NCBI GenBank assembly: GCA_013399895.1
Contig: VXBA01005046.1
Coordinates: forward strand, 873,183 to 937,182
Length of the DNA stretch: 64,000 bases
Reading direction: 5' to 3'
DNA from: Serilophus lunatus
Taxonomy: Eukaryota > Chordata > Aves > Passeriformes > Eurylaimidae
Of the stretch, positions 12,233-24,899 are shown piece by piece. Position numbers and translations under genes: made by a program. Position 1 is the stretch's first letter. Every line of letters starts with the position of its first letter. The notes beneath the pieces are model-generated. The model ran no database searches. It saw only the letters and a list, made by a program, of their open reading frames with translations, and was not told the DNA's origin.

Positions 12233-15200
12233 ACTAAAGCACCTAAAAGCTGTGAGTGATGTTAACTCGGAAGTGAACTAATTAATCCTGTAATCGCTTG
12301 TTACCTGATTACCCATTACCTAATCACGGGCCCAACAATTAACTCTTCCTTTTTTTTTGTCTGAGCATATAAATTGGACAGTTGGTATCTAAGTAAGGTG
12401 GAAATAAATATTGCTTCTAGTCAGAATTCTAGAGGTGTGGGAGGATAAACCAGGGACGCAATAGAAATGGGACAAGGACCATTGACAACCATTTCACACT
12501 CATGGGAAAATTAAGTATTAGGTGAGACCACTTTCCCTTCTCCACGATGGCAATGCCCTTCCCTTCTATTTTCCCCCAAAGTCAATGCTGTGAGCATCCC
12601 TTCCTGGCAGCTCTCTTCTGCCATTACAAAGTGTGCAGTTTCCAATGGAAAATGGGAAGCAGAACAGACTGGAAGAAGCAGAGGGGTGAATGTAGGCAGA
12701 TAGTGAAGGTCAAAGGAACACAAAGATTCTGAAGCAGTGGGATTTCCCAGGGCTGTCATTATTGCTGAGTTCTGGAGAAGCCCTCTCCTTAACCTAGCTG
12801 CTGTTGGAATACCAAGATGTCAGAAGACCCTAACAAAATGAGGGTAGATGAAACTATTGCACCAGGCAGGCACAGAACACATATCCCTAAGAAAACACAT
12901 TCCGTTGCCCTCTGCAGTCACAGAGGAATGCAGTTTTAAATTAGATTTTGGGACAGAAAACAACGAAAACAGGAACGGTTCCCGTTTCTAAATTGTTGTA
13001 AGCTGAGCTGATTGAACAAATTCTCTGTAATCTTTACAGGTGACAGGTGGAAGTACCAAAGAGAGACAATTCACTTCTATTAGCACAGTTTCCTAAGTTT
13101 TTCACTAACAAATACCGAGAAGAACCAGACAACACTTTCAGAGACATCTGTAGACAAATCAAATGCAGCAAAACATTTCTCTTGCTTTTATTAGAAAACT
13201 GTCTCCATTAAGTAGCTAATATTTCTCATTCCTCTGAACTGACACAACAGCTTTGGATAACCTGCTGACAAAGTCTGCCACATCTGGAACAATCCTGAGG
13301 ACTCTGTTTACTAGTGTCAGTTAAAAGGGGACATTTTCATTAATTTTAAAATACAGTTTTAATGCAGTTTTTAATACTAGTAACATGATGCATCCACACA
13401 GACCTTGTTATTTGCCATGTATGATGCTATCTGTTCAAAGGCCTTTTTGTTTATTCTTAAAAAATGTATATGCATGCTCACACGTAAATATTATACAAAT
13501 AAGGAGAGTCCAGAGGGGAAAATAAAAGTCACTGGAGGTATGGAAAAAATATTACCTTTGAGGAACAATTACTTTAATTGGGATCAGTTGGTATAAAGAC
13601 TAAGGGAACGAGATGGCAGCCTGCCAAATTTTAAACACATAAAAGTTTGCCACAAATCCAAGTGGAAGAGCAACCTCTATAGAATAGATGGAATGACAAG
13701 GGATGGACTCCTGTTGCAAAAGAGAGAAATTTAGGGATATTGGTGGTAGGTGATAGCAAAGCACTACGGTAGATGGCCTGAAGAACTTGTAAATCTTCAC
13801 AAAGATCTTTAAAACAAGTTGAAAAATGTTTCTAGTATTACCTTGAATATTCAATTATAATTAAAGACACAACAATATATTAGGTTAATTTTCTGTTACA
13901 TGATTTTATACAACATTAAGATTTTTGTGATATTGCAAATTTTTGTAGGATACAAGTTTGTAGATCATGTTGACTGATCCTTAATGGAACACACAATAGT
14001 GTTTCCTCTGTGACCAATCATACTATGACCCCATGGGAACACTGACTCTTCATGGATTTATGCCATTTCTGTTTCCATACTTGGCAGAATCAAGCAGTTT
14101 CAAAAAAAAACCTGAAAGAAAGCCAGCAGCCAAGTTCTAGGAATCATGTACGTTTAAGAATGAGCAAAACCACAGCAGACTCAGAAATGGTTTATCTTCC
14201 CCAAAACCTGAGTTTCAAACAAAGGTACTAGAACATTCTGGGACATTAACGAAAAAGAAAATATATTTAAGTAACTATTCCCATCATTTGCATGACATGG
14301 GAAGAGACAGAAAAATTCTATCTGGCACAAGGGGGTGCAGATGCCCTTGACTAACAGGAAAAACTTTTAATTCCACCTTCTAAACTACAAGGTCAATTGT
14401 ACAATCTCCTACAAGGTGTGAGTTGTGACCGCCCTGAACTCATCGTTTTCTCATTTTGTGCGGAGGGCTGTTTAGCACAAGTTAACTGAGTTAGCAGAGA
14501 CTGAGTCTGCTCACAGCTTGATTCTTAAGTACCAGCACTTCAGAGAAAGAAGCACACCATTTGCAGTGCATGTTCTCTGCTAAACTGGGACAATCTTTAT
14601 TTCCTAAAGTACCGCTATGACATGAATTCCATTTCATGCAAAAAAAAGACACAGCTGCCATTCACTCATTGCGCTCTATTCGAGATACTCAATAATGAGA
14701 GAAAAAAACAGTTTATTTTTTGCTGATGCAAACTTTCTGGGTTTGCTCAACCACACATTCAACTGCCTGGCAGGGTGGGGCTCAAGTTTGGTTTTTCTAA
14801 ACATCTCAAATTGTCGTTCTGAAACTTATAGGCGTGATCAACTTTTCCGGATTTCTCTTTCATGCTGGAGAGCAAAAAGTGAGCCGGTATGCAGAGGAAC
14901 AATTAAAAAGTGCAATAATCATTCATTTTTCACAACAGTTCCAACACCACTTCCATGCAAACTGATGGTAAGTCTTTCACTGGCAGCAAGAGTTCAAGGT
15001 CTGACCCAGAGCATCAGTGTATTAGGCTGTGACATCGGAGGGTCAGATGCAGGTCTCGTATAAGTAGGCTGAACTTATAGAAACTTTGAAGGAATTTCCA
15101 CCACCTATTACCAAGAGCAAATTTCATCTGAGCATAAGATCTGCATTACAAGACTATCATCCCTGCCCCACTCTTGCAGTCTCATTTCTGCTTTAAGATG

Positions 15201-17959
15201 CTTTCCACGCATAGTCCCAGTGCTAATTAACTGTTGCATAATAACAAAGACTAAGCAAAAGTGCCTTTTAACAGGCCAATCAGCAGAATCCTGTGACAGA
15301 CCACTAAACAAGAAGGAATGGAATGACAGCCTACCTGCATAAAAAAAAAAAACAAAACAAAACAAAAAACACAAACCGAACAACAAAACAAAGCACTTAT
15401 GAAAAGTAAGACAAAAAACATGAACTTTCATCCTTCTCCAGAAAACACAAGTAAACAGTCTAATTCCAACTCCCTAGAACTTTATATATAAAAGCTTGCT
15501 TTTGAAATACTAAACAGGAACCACAAACGGAACTGTAGTAATGCCTCTGCAATCAAACCAGCTTTGAGTACATCTGCATGCCTGGGGGCAGATAAATTAA
15601 GTATCTAGTGCTGGTAGGATGAAAGATCAAGTCCAGACAACAACTAGCTATGTTAGCACTGCTGAAACTTGTAAGCCACACAAAAAATGGTACATCAGCT
15701 TAGGCTGCCTTCTGGTTACCCAGCTATACAGCTTTCAGGCTCAGCTGACCAGGTCAAAGCACAGAAAAGACGTGTCTGCACTTGACATACCTTCCATGTG
15801 AAAGGTAAATTAAATTCAAACACAAGCCTCCAGAAACGTGTAGCTACAAATGGAAACAAGGAGAGCAGCCTGTTCTTCTGGTCTTCTGCTTCTTTTCATC
15901 TTACTAACTCTTCAAACTTCACTTTTGTGAACTAATAAATTCACCAGATACTGTGGCAGCATTTCAGAGATTGCTAGGATCAAGGCAGATGCAAGTCCAA
16001 GCCATTTTCCCAAATCACTCTCCGGATCAAGCTCATTTAACACAAATGCAAATGCACACACAGCCACACAGAACAAGGAGTCAAAGGCAAATGACAGTGT
16101 TTACATTCTCCTCTCATATATCATCAGCGACAGAAACTGTTGTACCTCAACCACAACTAGTCAAACAGGCCAGACATTTCTTTGAAATGGACACAGCAGT
16201 AACATACAATCTGTGTAAGAGTGACTGCACCTGTAAGTATCATTCTGACAGCATGGGAAAACTGTTCATGAACCCCTTACAAACTATGTTCATGCCCATC
16301 TTTGTCAGACTAAAATGTTATTTAACTTTCAGGACTTATCTGAGCCCTACACTACCTCCACCTTTTTCTGAATTTCCAAGTCTAACAGCAGGGCTAACAA
16401 CCTTTTAGAGTTGTCAATTAACATAGCCAGCATGCCATGAGCCACAGGGTCACAGTCAAAGACCAAAGCCAGCTCAGCAGCCAGCTACCCTGGAACAGAA
16501 CTGAGCAGAAATCTAAGATACATTTGTTTCTCTCCTCCTGTAAGAAGTTCATTTTTTGATATCCTTTCCACACCTGTCCTTTCCAAACCTATAGTCTGTA
16601 TCCCTACAAACTGTGAGGGTTACAGTGTTACCTGAATCTACAAGTTTTCCAAGCTTTTTAAATTCAATGCAAGTTATGTATTAGACATAAAATGTCATAG
16701 GCTTCATTCAATATGTCATCAAAACTCTGAACATGTTAAAGTCATTACTACACTACTCCAAAAACTCTAGCACGTGTAGACCTGCTTGATGTACATAGGC
16801 AAGACTCATAGGTGACAGCAGTTTTCAGTTCCCTGACTCTGAATAGTATGTCTAATGCATGCAACCATATTAGTGAAAATCCTGCTTCTGATTTGTGGAA
16901 ACTCCTCCACTTTCGGTTTCATTAAATTATTGCCAAGTTATGATCACAATAAGGAAACAGAGTCAAGGCATTCCAGTTGATTGATGGGGGGGTGGCAGGG
17001 GGAAGAACTCATGCTGGTGGTTAGACATTATTTTGAAGTTAATATTGTTTTTTTCCTGACTTATTGTATTGTAACAATGACATTCACTTAGAAGGGAAGG
17101 AGAAGCTTTATTACGTTGATTTCCCATAACAGGAGAGTAGAGGCCACACACAAGGCTGGGTTTGCAAGGAGAACATATCAAAATGCCTTGAAATACAGCT
17201 AAAAATGCTTCAGTATTTGTTCCAGTTGGCTCTGAAGACAAGGGTGTCTCAGAGCCATACTAACCTCATTTCACACAGGGACACAGTCAAACAAGACAAA
17301 AATCTTCTACTTACACCTTCTCCAGCGTACCTGTGTGGCTTTGTTTGTTTGAAGTCATTTCTATTCCTACAAAAAATGCTTTGATTGAATGAACTAGTTC
17401 CAAGGAATGTTCTTCAAGAAGGAAGATCAAAACAAAGAATCTGCATAAATGCATACACAATCAACAAAAGCCAGTGTGGAGGTTGCTTGATAACCTGTGG
17501 GAGAAAGCTGGGTCCTCTCCCTGAATAAGCATTTATTTGTATCATAATTCCCAAGGTGTTGAGATGGGGTGGTACCGACCCGTTCTGTGCCTTGTGTCTT
17601 CAATTACCTGTTCCCAAAGGCTGCCCACAGGTGGATCACAGGTAATACTCAGGTAAGTTTGCAGGACTACAGTGAAAGCAAGACTGAAATAAACACTTTG
17701 TCTATGATCCGTACCACAGCTTTTACACGTGTGCTCAATGAAATTTATAATTAAACTCCATCTATCAAGACTTCATTAGTTCAGGCTTTAATTTCACATA
17801 GCATCATCTACACTGCCTGCACTTCAGCAGGGGAAGCATTGTTCAGCCACACATACCTACACGAGCACACAAACACACTGCAGCTACTGTAGATCTTACA
17901 CTATTCCCACAGAAACACCACAGCCCCCGTACCGTGAGGAGAGAAATCATGCTAGACCC
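12233..17959. other. Intergenic, no gene recognised
   Basis: AT-rich. The first 100 bp carry a dense group of TAAT/ATTA-type motifs. The longest frame (15953-16408, 151 codons) has no signature of a known protein. Contains the A-rich tract at 15341-15392. Confidence 0.5.
15341..15392 (+). repeat. A-rich (AAAAC)n-like low-complexity stretch
   Basis: Twelve A followed by imperfect AAAAC / AACA units. Confidence 0.85.
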
Positions 17960-18180
17960 AAAGTTCTTCTCCTTGGACACAACACCCAAGGGACCCTTCT
18001 CCACCTCACCCAGGCTCCCTGTGCTGGGCCACAGCCCTCACAGCCCCGGGGGACGCAGAGGTTCCCCCCCGAGGGAGGAGCAGCGCCCACCCTGAGCTGC
18101 ACCCTGAGCACGGCGGGTCTGGGGGCTCTCCCGGGCAGGCCCTCGGCCCTAACACCTCCTACACCCTGCTGCTGGGCAGG
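17960..18180. promoter_or_regulatory. GC-rich patch (first of a cluster)
   Basis: GC-rich sequence with runs such as CCCCCCCGAGGG and moderate CpG. Together with 18530-18720 and 18800-19210 it forms a roughly 1.2-kb cluster of GC-rich patches in otherwise AT-rich intergenic DNA. No exon recognised. Confidence 0.4.
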
Positions 18181-18283
18181 TGTTGTCTCAGCTAAGCGAA
18201 AATAAAAATCGAGTTTTCTACAAAAATCCTTTCACAAAGAATCCCAGAACTGCAATGCGCTTCTGGGGAAAGGAAGAGTAAAA

Positions 18284-18313
18284 AACAACAACAACAACAA
18301 CAACAACAACAAA
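18284..18313 (+). repeat. (AAC)n microsatellite
   Basis: About nine uninterrupted AAC units between A-rich flanks. Confidence 0.95.
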
Positions 18314-18529
18314 ACCCAAATACCAAAAAAACCCCATTGTTGGTAGAAGGAGAGGCGGCCCAGCTGGTAGCGCCTCAGAAGCTGGGTCCGCTCTGAGGCG
18401 GGTGATTCCGTGCTGCTGGTGCTGCAGAAAGGAGACGTGTCTAAGTACTTCAGTACCAACAAAAGCACTGGCTCTGCGAAAGCCTGGCCAGCTTTAGAGC
18501 TGCCGCTCTTGTATTCTCACCTTCTGAGT

Positions 18530-19210
18530 TTGGGTTTAACACCCTCTGACTGACCCAGCGCTCGCCGAGCCCGGCCGGCATTTCACGCCCTCGAGGCGCT
18601 GCTGGAACTTTTCGAGGGCAGGGGAGGGCAGGGGAGGGCAGGGCTGTGCAGCAGCGCCCCCGCAGCCCGGGGCACCCTTCAAACTTCTGCAGGACCCTTT
18701 AAACTTCCCCCCCGCTGCAGGGCGTGCTTTTTATTCATGTACTTATTACCAAGATAAACGTGTTTTTCAGTTCTTTTTTCCCTGGCTTGTTAGGGTTGGT
18801 TTATTCTGTTGGTTCGGGGTCGCTGTTGTTCCCCACCTTGGTGCCCGTGGCTCGGGGCTCCCCGCTGGCCGTGGGACCCGGCAGCGATCCCAGATAGCAC
18901 AGAACGAATGGGAAGCGGAGGGGAAAGGAAATGCGGCGCAGGAAAAGCCGGGCCGAACCGGCAGGAAAACCGTGGGGAACGCAGGAAGGGGCCCGGGGGC
19001 GAGGGCAGAGGGAGCGGTTTCGGTGGCCTCGAAAAGAGCCCGGAGAGGAAGGGAGGGTGTTTTTTGCCTCAGAATGGGCCCCTCGGAGCCGGCTGTGACC
19101 CTTCTGAGGGCTGAGAGGCCGGGGGCGAGGGGAGCCGAGGGCCCGGCCCCGGGCGGTTCAGGGCTGGGGCTGTCGTGTGGGACTGCGGGGGCTGCAGGAA
19201 AGAGCTCGTG
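18530..19210. promoter_or_regulatory. CpG-rich patches with G-rich repeat; orphan CpG island candidate
   Basis: Two GC/CpG-rich blocks (18530-18720 and 18800-19210) flank a short AT-rich stretch. The first contains three tandem GGGGAGGGCA units. No splice-linked coding sequence was found on either strand, so this may be an unannotated transcript's promoter or an orphan island. Confidence 0.5.
18615..18644 (+). repeat. (GGGGAGGGCA)3 decamer repeat, G-quadruplex-forming motif
   Basis: GAGGGCA followed by three direct GGGGAGGGCA repeats and GGG. More than four G-triplets are separated by 1-2 bases, satisfying the usual G-quadruplex pattern on the plus strand. Confidence 0.85.
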
Positions 19211-20550
19211 ACAGGACAGGAGTCGTGCTTCTTAAAAGAAATAAAAATAACAATAAAGAACAATCACCCTTAGTTGTATTCTGAAATACTAAGGTACTTT
19301 GAGTCTTCCAACATCAAAATACTTTGAAAATACTCAGAGATACATGTTTTAACTGGTTCTGGTTTCCATAGACAGACCGTACTTTTTGTCTGGAGCTTTA
19401 AAAAGTTTTCTTTCTGTACCACCCAGCACACTTCCATAGCATAACTATGGGCTGAGTATTGTGTTTCCTGTCCTCGCCGATGTGGTGGGAAAAGGCTTTG
19501 CTCACTGAGCCTTTTATGTTAGTTCATCCTATTAAAGCGCCTTGCTTTGTTGTCCTCTGAACCCTCTTTAATGCCTCTGCATTTTTCAGCAAGTTTAGTG
19601 AAAAGCAAAACTTCACCCTGTATCATTAAAGAGTCCTGACCAGACCTACATTCCCTGATGAATCATTTCAAGTTGAAAGATTCAGTATTCCTTCATTATC
19701 ACCTTGATTGTGCAAACAAATTCCTCACCCTCACATGTTTGTTATTTAATAGAAAAATAAAATACAAACATTTTTTCTTGGGAAATGGACAGTCTCTGAG
19801 GTTAAAATTAATCTGAAGTATTTCCTCAAGTAACTTTTGCAATATGACATATAAAAACAGTAAGAGAACTGATATAAAAAGTAGAAAGTATTGAATTTCT
19901 GAGACTAGCAGGAAAAAAAAAAAAAGTTGTTACACTTTTTGGAACAGAGTTGTAGGCTGCTTTGAAGTAACATCTCTATGCTAACATAAAGGATTTGTTC
20001 AAAAGGTGCTTGGATCAAATAACCCTGATCAGAGAGAGAAAATACACACTAGCTGCAAGCAATTTACTTATCTTTTGCCTAAACCAGCAGTAGTAGTGGG
20101 AGTTGTGATGAAAATAAGAAACATCTAAAAATGCCTGCTGTTTGGGAAATGGCTCACAAGGATTCCTTGTGTAACAGGCATCGAAGTGGTCACCAGATTA
20201 GAAGAAATCGTTAGACCATAGTTGTGTCTTCCCTGAAAGCAAGAAAGATAACAATGCAGACTGTGGTTAGTTGTTTTTCAGCACTTCTTCAGGACGCGTT
20301 TGGCAGCTAACATCTTGATCCTTTTTCCAATCGTGAGGATACAGTTGCACATGTTGCTAGAATTTTTTTTTCTACCACCTTAGAGTAACTGATACAGCAG
20401 CATCCAGCTCACCAAAGTGCAAGGAAAAGATGCAAGAATATAATTGAGCTGGCAGACTCCCCCCTATTCAAAATTACATAGATGCCAGCTCTTTGAATAA
20501 AACCACAAAATTCAAAGTATTCACTTGTAAACATCCTTATGTGTCTATTT

Positions 20551-20595
<45 letters not shown>

Positions 20596-21489
20596 TTGTG
20601 GGAAGGTTCATGAGGCTTTGCCCAGAGTTGCTCAGGAAAGAATTACATATCTTGGGATAGAGCTCACAAATGAAAATCCTCAAAATCCTCGGCTTTGTGT
20701 CTGCATTACCAGAGAGGATTCCTTCATTTCAAGTGGAAAATGCCAGACTGTAATCCAGCCGTCTCCTCCCTCCACCTCTCCCCACAATCCAAATTGTCCC
20801 TGAAACTTGTTCTCCCATTCACTCTCAATCACAATCTTGTGCCAAATCCAATATTCTCATCATGAAAATTGTTACTGCACATTCTCTGTAACCATATAAA
20901 TTCTATTTCTATTGCTTAAGAAATTCGCATGCCCACCTCCACATTATAGGTGCTCAGTGTGGGCAAGAATTTGTCTAAAACAGTATTCCAGCCATTTATA
21001 CCAGTAGTATCCTGTAAAGTCAAAAAGTCTTGTCTTGTGCCAAGTGTATCTGAGTTTCAGAGCAAAACTACTTTAAGCAGACAACTCAGTTCAGGAGCTG
21101 TAAGTGTCAGCTGTGGTTCACACCAGACTTTTCCCAGGTAGTGATACAGTTTTCATCAATGATTTCACAAAGCCCAGCAGATCACTTTAACCTGGTATTT
21201 GTTCAGTGATTTCCCTCTAGTCTGTGTTTTTCAAATGTCCATTTGTTTTCAAAGCTGTGCAGTCAGTATTTGAGCTTTCTTTTAGCTGAGTGGAGTGATT
21301 CTGAATGAACCCTGCAATTGCTACATACACATCTTAATATTTAATGTGGCTTTGGTCACACACACTTCTGATGAGCCATTTTTATGTATGGCCATTGTAC
21401 CATGCACCTAAAAATGGATCTTCTCCAAGCAATCACTCACAAAAGCTCAAAATAAATATTGGTCTTTGTATCAGGTTTCCATTATGTGA
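19211..21489. other. Intergenic, no gene recognised
   Basis: AT-rich sequence after the GC-rich cluster; contains the TA/TG microsatellite at 20551-20595. Nothing else seen. Confidence 0.5.
20551..20595 (+). repeat. (TA)n(TG)n(TA)n compound microsatellite
   Basis: Alternating purine/pyrimidine: about six TA, nine TG and seven TA units in succession. Confidence 0.97.
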
Positions 21490-21835
21490 CTACTAACCCA
21501 GGCCGCCAAAAGGTTCACAGAGGGTTGTCGGAGCTTTGTAAAGTCTGCTTTATTAGGACTTTTCCATGCCGGAGCATTCCTGGGTGTGGCTGGTGGGATT
21601 TCCTGCCTTTTGTCCCATGAAGGTAGCACGGAAGGTCCAAGTGCAAGGAAACACTTCCCGCTTTACTCCTGCATAAGGTTTTTTCGACAGAGTAAGAGAT
21701 GTGGCAGCAGAGAGCATTGCTGCGGGGCTTTGATACAGTGTTGGATTGTATAGGTACAAATATCCCTATTCCTGCCTTGATACAATATTTCCAAATTTGT
21801 GACACACAGGGAATGTGTCACCCTGTTCCCGCAGG
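21490..21835 (-). mobile_element. Possible solo LTR
   Basis: On the minus strand an AATAAA (21554-21549) is followed by a GCAGACTTTACAAAGCTCCG..GGCGGCCTGGGTTAG stretch that looks like an R-U5 region, and preceded by a few hundred bases of more GC-rich sequence than the surroundings. No internal retroviral sequence flanks it, and I could not fix TG..CA ends or a target-site duplication. Weak call based on overall appearance. Confidence 0.3.
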
Positions 21836-24800
21836 GAAGAGGGTCCTTTACACAGTCATTCTCTTCAGTGGATCACCTACATCTACTCTAATTAAGTTCC
21901 AAACCTACAAAAAAAACCCAACCCAAACCAGCAAACAAACAAAACCCCCAAAACACGCCTAAACAATCTTAATTCACGTTTGCTGCTTCAGTTTCAGATT
22001 TTTCTAGATGCTCCTTATTTCAGCAGAAAACTTACACAACTTACTGTGCCACATGCTCTTATATCCAGCTCGTGTGTGCAGAGTGGATTTGATTGCTCTT
22101 AATTATCATAGAAAATCCTCTGCATAGAGGAACAGTTGAAGGGAGATTTCTTGACCCCATGCAATTCTTGCAGACTATGTAAAAAGAAATAAGGTTCTAT
22201 CAGAATAAATTAGATGGTAGCTAATGAGCAAACTCTCTCCATCTGTAAGTACAAAGATGTGACTAGAAAAGTTTATGAAAGCAGATTATAAGAACTTAGA
22301 TGAATTTCGTTTGGGTTTTTTGTATCTTAAATATTGACAGTTAAGTTGTATTGGATTAATTTAATTTTCCACAAAAAACAGTATGAGGAATTATTGAAAT
22401 ACAATAGCTCTTCTCCTGGCAAATTTCAGAACCTTGGGGAATTTCCAGCATTTCTTTGCTGAGCAGGTTATGTAGCTCTGGTTTGCATATCCACATTTTT
22501 GGATGCTTTGTCAGTTTCACCCTTTCTGCAACATCTGATAATGCTTCAATCCATTCAAAATGGAATCAGTATTGAGATCTTCCAGGCCAAAGTAGGAAAT
22601 AGGAAATGTTACAGTTGGGCAACCCCTAAATTTCTTTTAACAGAGTAAGAAAAGCATGGATAACAGTATTTTCACATATTTCAGTTCTCTAGTTTTAGTC
22701 CTGGCTGCCTGTGGTGTACAGCAAGCTCGAGGTTAGTTACTGCTGAGTGGTCTGTGGGGCATTTTGGCTTTGTGTGTTGTTGCCCAATATACTCTCTGCT
22801 TTACCTGGCTCTCACACAGGCATACCTAGTCAGGGAGTTGCCAGGGAAGCAACAGACAGATTTTATGATAATTTTCTTTCCCTGTTCTATTTCTTGCACT
22901 GGAACAACAGCCAGGAAGAAGAACAAACATCAAAGGGCCAGGTTACTCTGAATAATTGAGGCTATTCTATTTCACGTAGACTTTTGGTATAATGCACCTC
23001 TTCAGTTCTCAGCTCATTTTCTCTGCCTGTTTGTCACATGGTCAACACCAGGACAAAGCTGTACACCCTTTCTGTGCCCACAGAAAGCAGGCTGGGGCTG
23101 GAAGGATGCTTACTACACACAAAACTGTGTACACTTTCTACACTTCAAAACTGTGCACTAGACTTCTGGACTAATCTGCTGTTGTATGGGAATGCATGGC
23201 CATGCCCAAGGAGGTTCAGAGTTGCCCTGCAGGAAGTGAGGAGTGGTACAAAATGGCCTGTCTTTAATTTTTTTCATGGCAGGAACCCTTACTGTTATTA
23301 ATGTTATTATTTTATTACAGTTACTGTTCCCTTGTCTGAATTTTGTCTGAATCTTGTCTACATGCATAGCTGTGGCCTGTCTATGGAGGAAGCCAATTTC
23401 AGTCACCATGATCAAGAGTGTAGGAAATGCTTCCCATGGCCCAGTGCCACAATTCTGAATATGCATATCTTTTATTGCGTGAATTACGTAGGACTTTGAG
23501 TTCCCTACTAAAACCGGGCTCCCATGTCACAGTCACCTCCATAGGGGAAACAGTCATTTTCCGAGAAGGCCACGGTGCAATTAGATGAGAGAGATAAGCA
23601 AGGGATACAGAAACAAAGGCGAAGAGAGGGGAAGTGACTCACCTGTGGACCATCAGCTACAAATAGGGAAAGGCTGTGGTAGTCAGGAAGGATCAGTTGG
23701 CACAGCCATGCTGAGATGTTACAGCTCATCCCTTGTCACAGGATCTCATATATGTGGGACAAACAATTTTAATGCCCATAAGGCTTCATAAGCAGAAGGG
23801 CCACAGTCATTTAGGTAAAAACACTCCGATAAATTCAGATGTCCCTGTGCATTGCCTCATCCCTGTACATTGCCTTTATTTACTCACGGGTAGCACAACG
23901 GGGGCTTAACTTGGACTTTCATGGTTTATGTAATTTTGGTATTCTGCACAGAAGTGACTTTATCCCTGGGACAAAGCAGTCAGCACCCAGTGTAAACTCT
24001 CCCAGCCCAAACGAAGGCCTGAGCCAAGAGACACTTTATCTTGTGCGCAAATACAGATTGGACATTTTTTCCAGCCCTGCTCAGGTCACCAATTAAAAGC
24101 CTAGGAAGTGAGCACACATGAAATCATTCCTTCCGTACAGGCAGACAGATGGAGAGAAATTCCAGCCTGTTTCCACTCTTTTGTCTTCAGGGCATTTTTG
24201 GAATTTCCTTCAGGAAGTGAGGTTATGACCCAGAGCCTTCCTCGGTGAGTAGGCTCTCGTTTCCCACAGTAAACCCTGCACAGTGATGACATACAGTACG
24301 AGAAGGTGAGGTTTATCTTCACACTCCAACTGCATCCTGTATGAGCTCCATGGAACTTAAAAGTAATATTGAGAGGGAACAGCCGTAAGAGAGGAAATGG
24401 AAGTCAAGCCTTTGGATGAAGTAACACAGCATCTATTCAACTATACTGCCATGGTCTTCGCTGATGAACCCAATGGAGCTTCAGTGCTTGTATAGTTGAG
24501 GCCACCATTCTTTGTTTCAAAAACTTCCTTGATGTTTGTGATAAACTAAGAATTAAAGATGTGAATTATATTGGTGAAACGTGAATTATTTCACTTATTC
24601 TACTTTAGTCATGGTAAAACTGGCAGGCAACTGGTTTAACCTTCTGTTTATACTTCATTAGCTGCTGGAGAAGGATTGCTACTACAGAGATTCTTCTAAT
24701 GGTATTTCAGTAATACAGCATGATGAAAAAGTTACAGTTTAGCAATCATATTTTACATGATCCTGTAAGCGACATAATGCATGTCCCTTAATGCTAGCAT

Positions 24801-24899
24801 GTACTGAAATCAAGACATTCTTTCACTGGCTTCTATCAACAAAAAACCACACCTGGCATGAAACCGCCACAATAATACAAAACTACTAGTAATCTGATA
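21836..24899. other. Intergenic, downstream of S1PR1
   Basis: No coding signal recognised. Contains a CAAA/CCAAA-rich stretch at about 21908-21958 and one copy of an 18-bp sequence repeated at 32382 (23452-23469). Confidence 0.5.

Noticed and set aside
15953..16408. 151-codon plus-strand frame
   Set aside because: No recognisable domain, composition like the surrounding non-coding DNA, no splice or promoter context.
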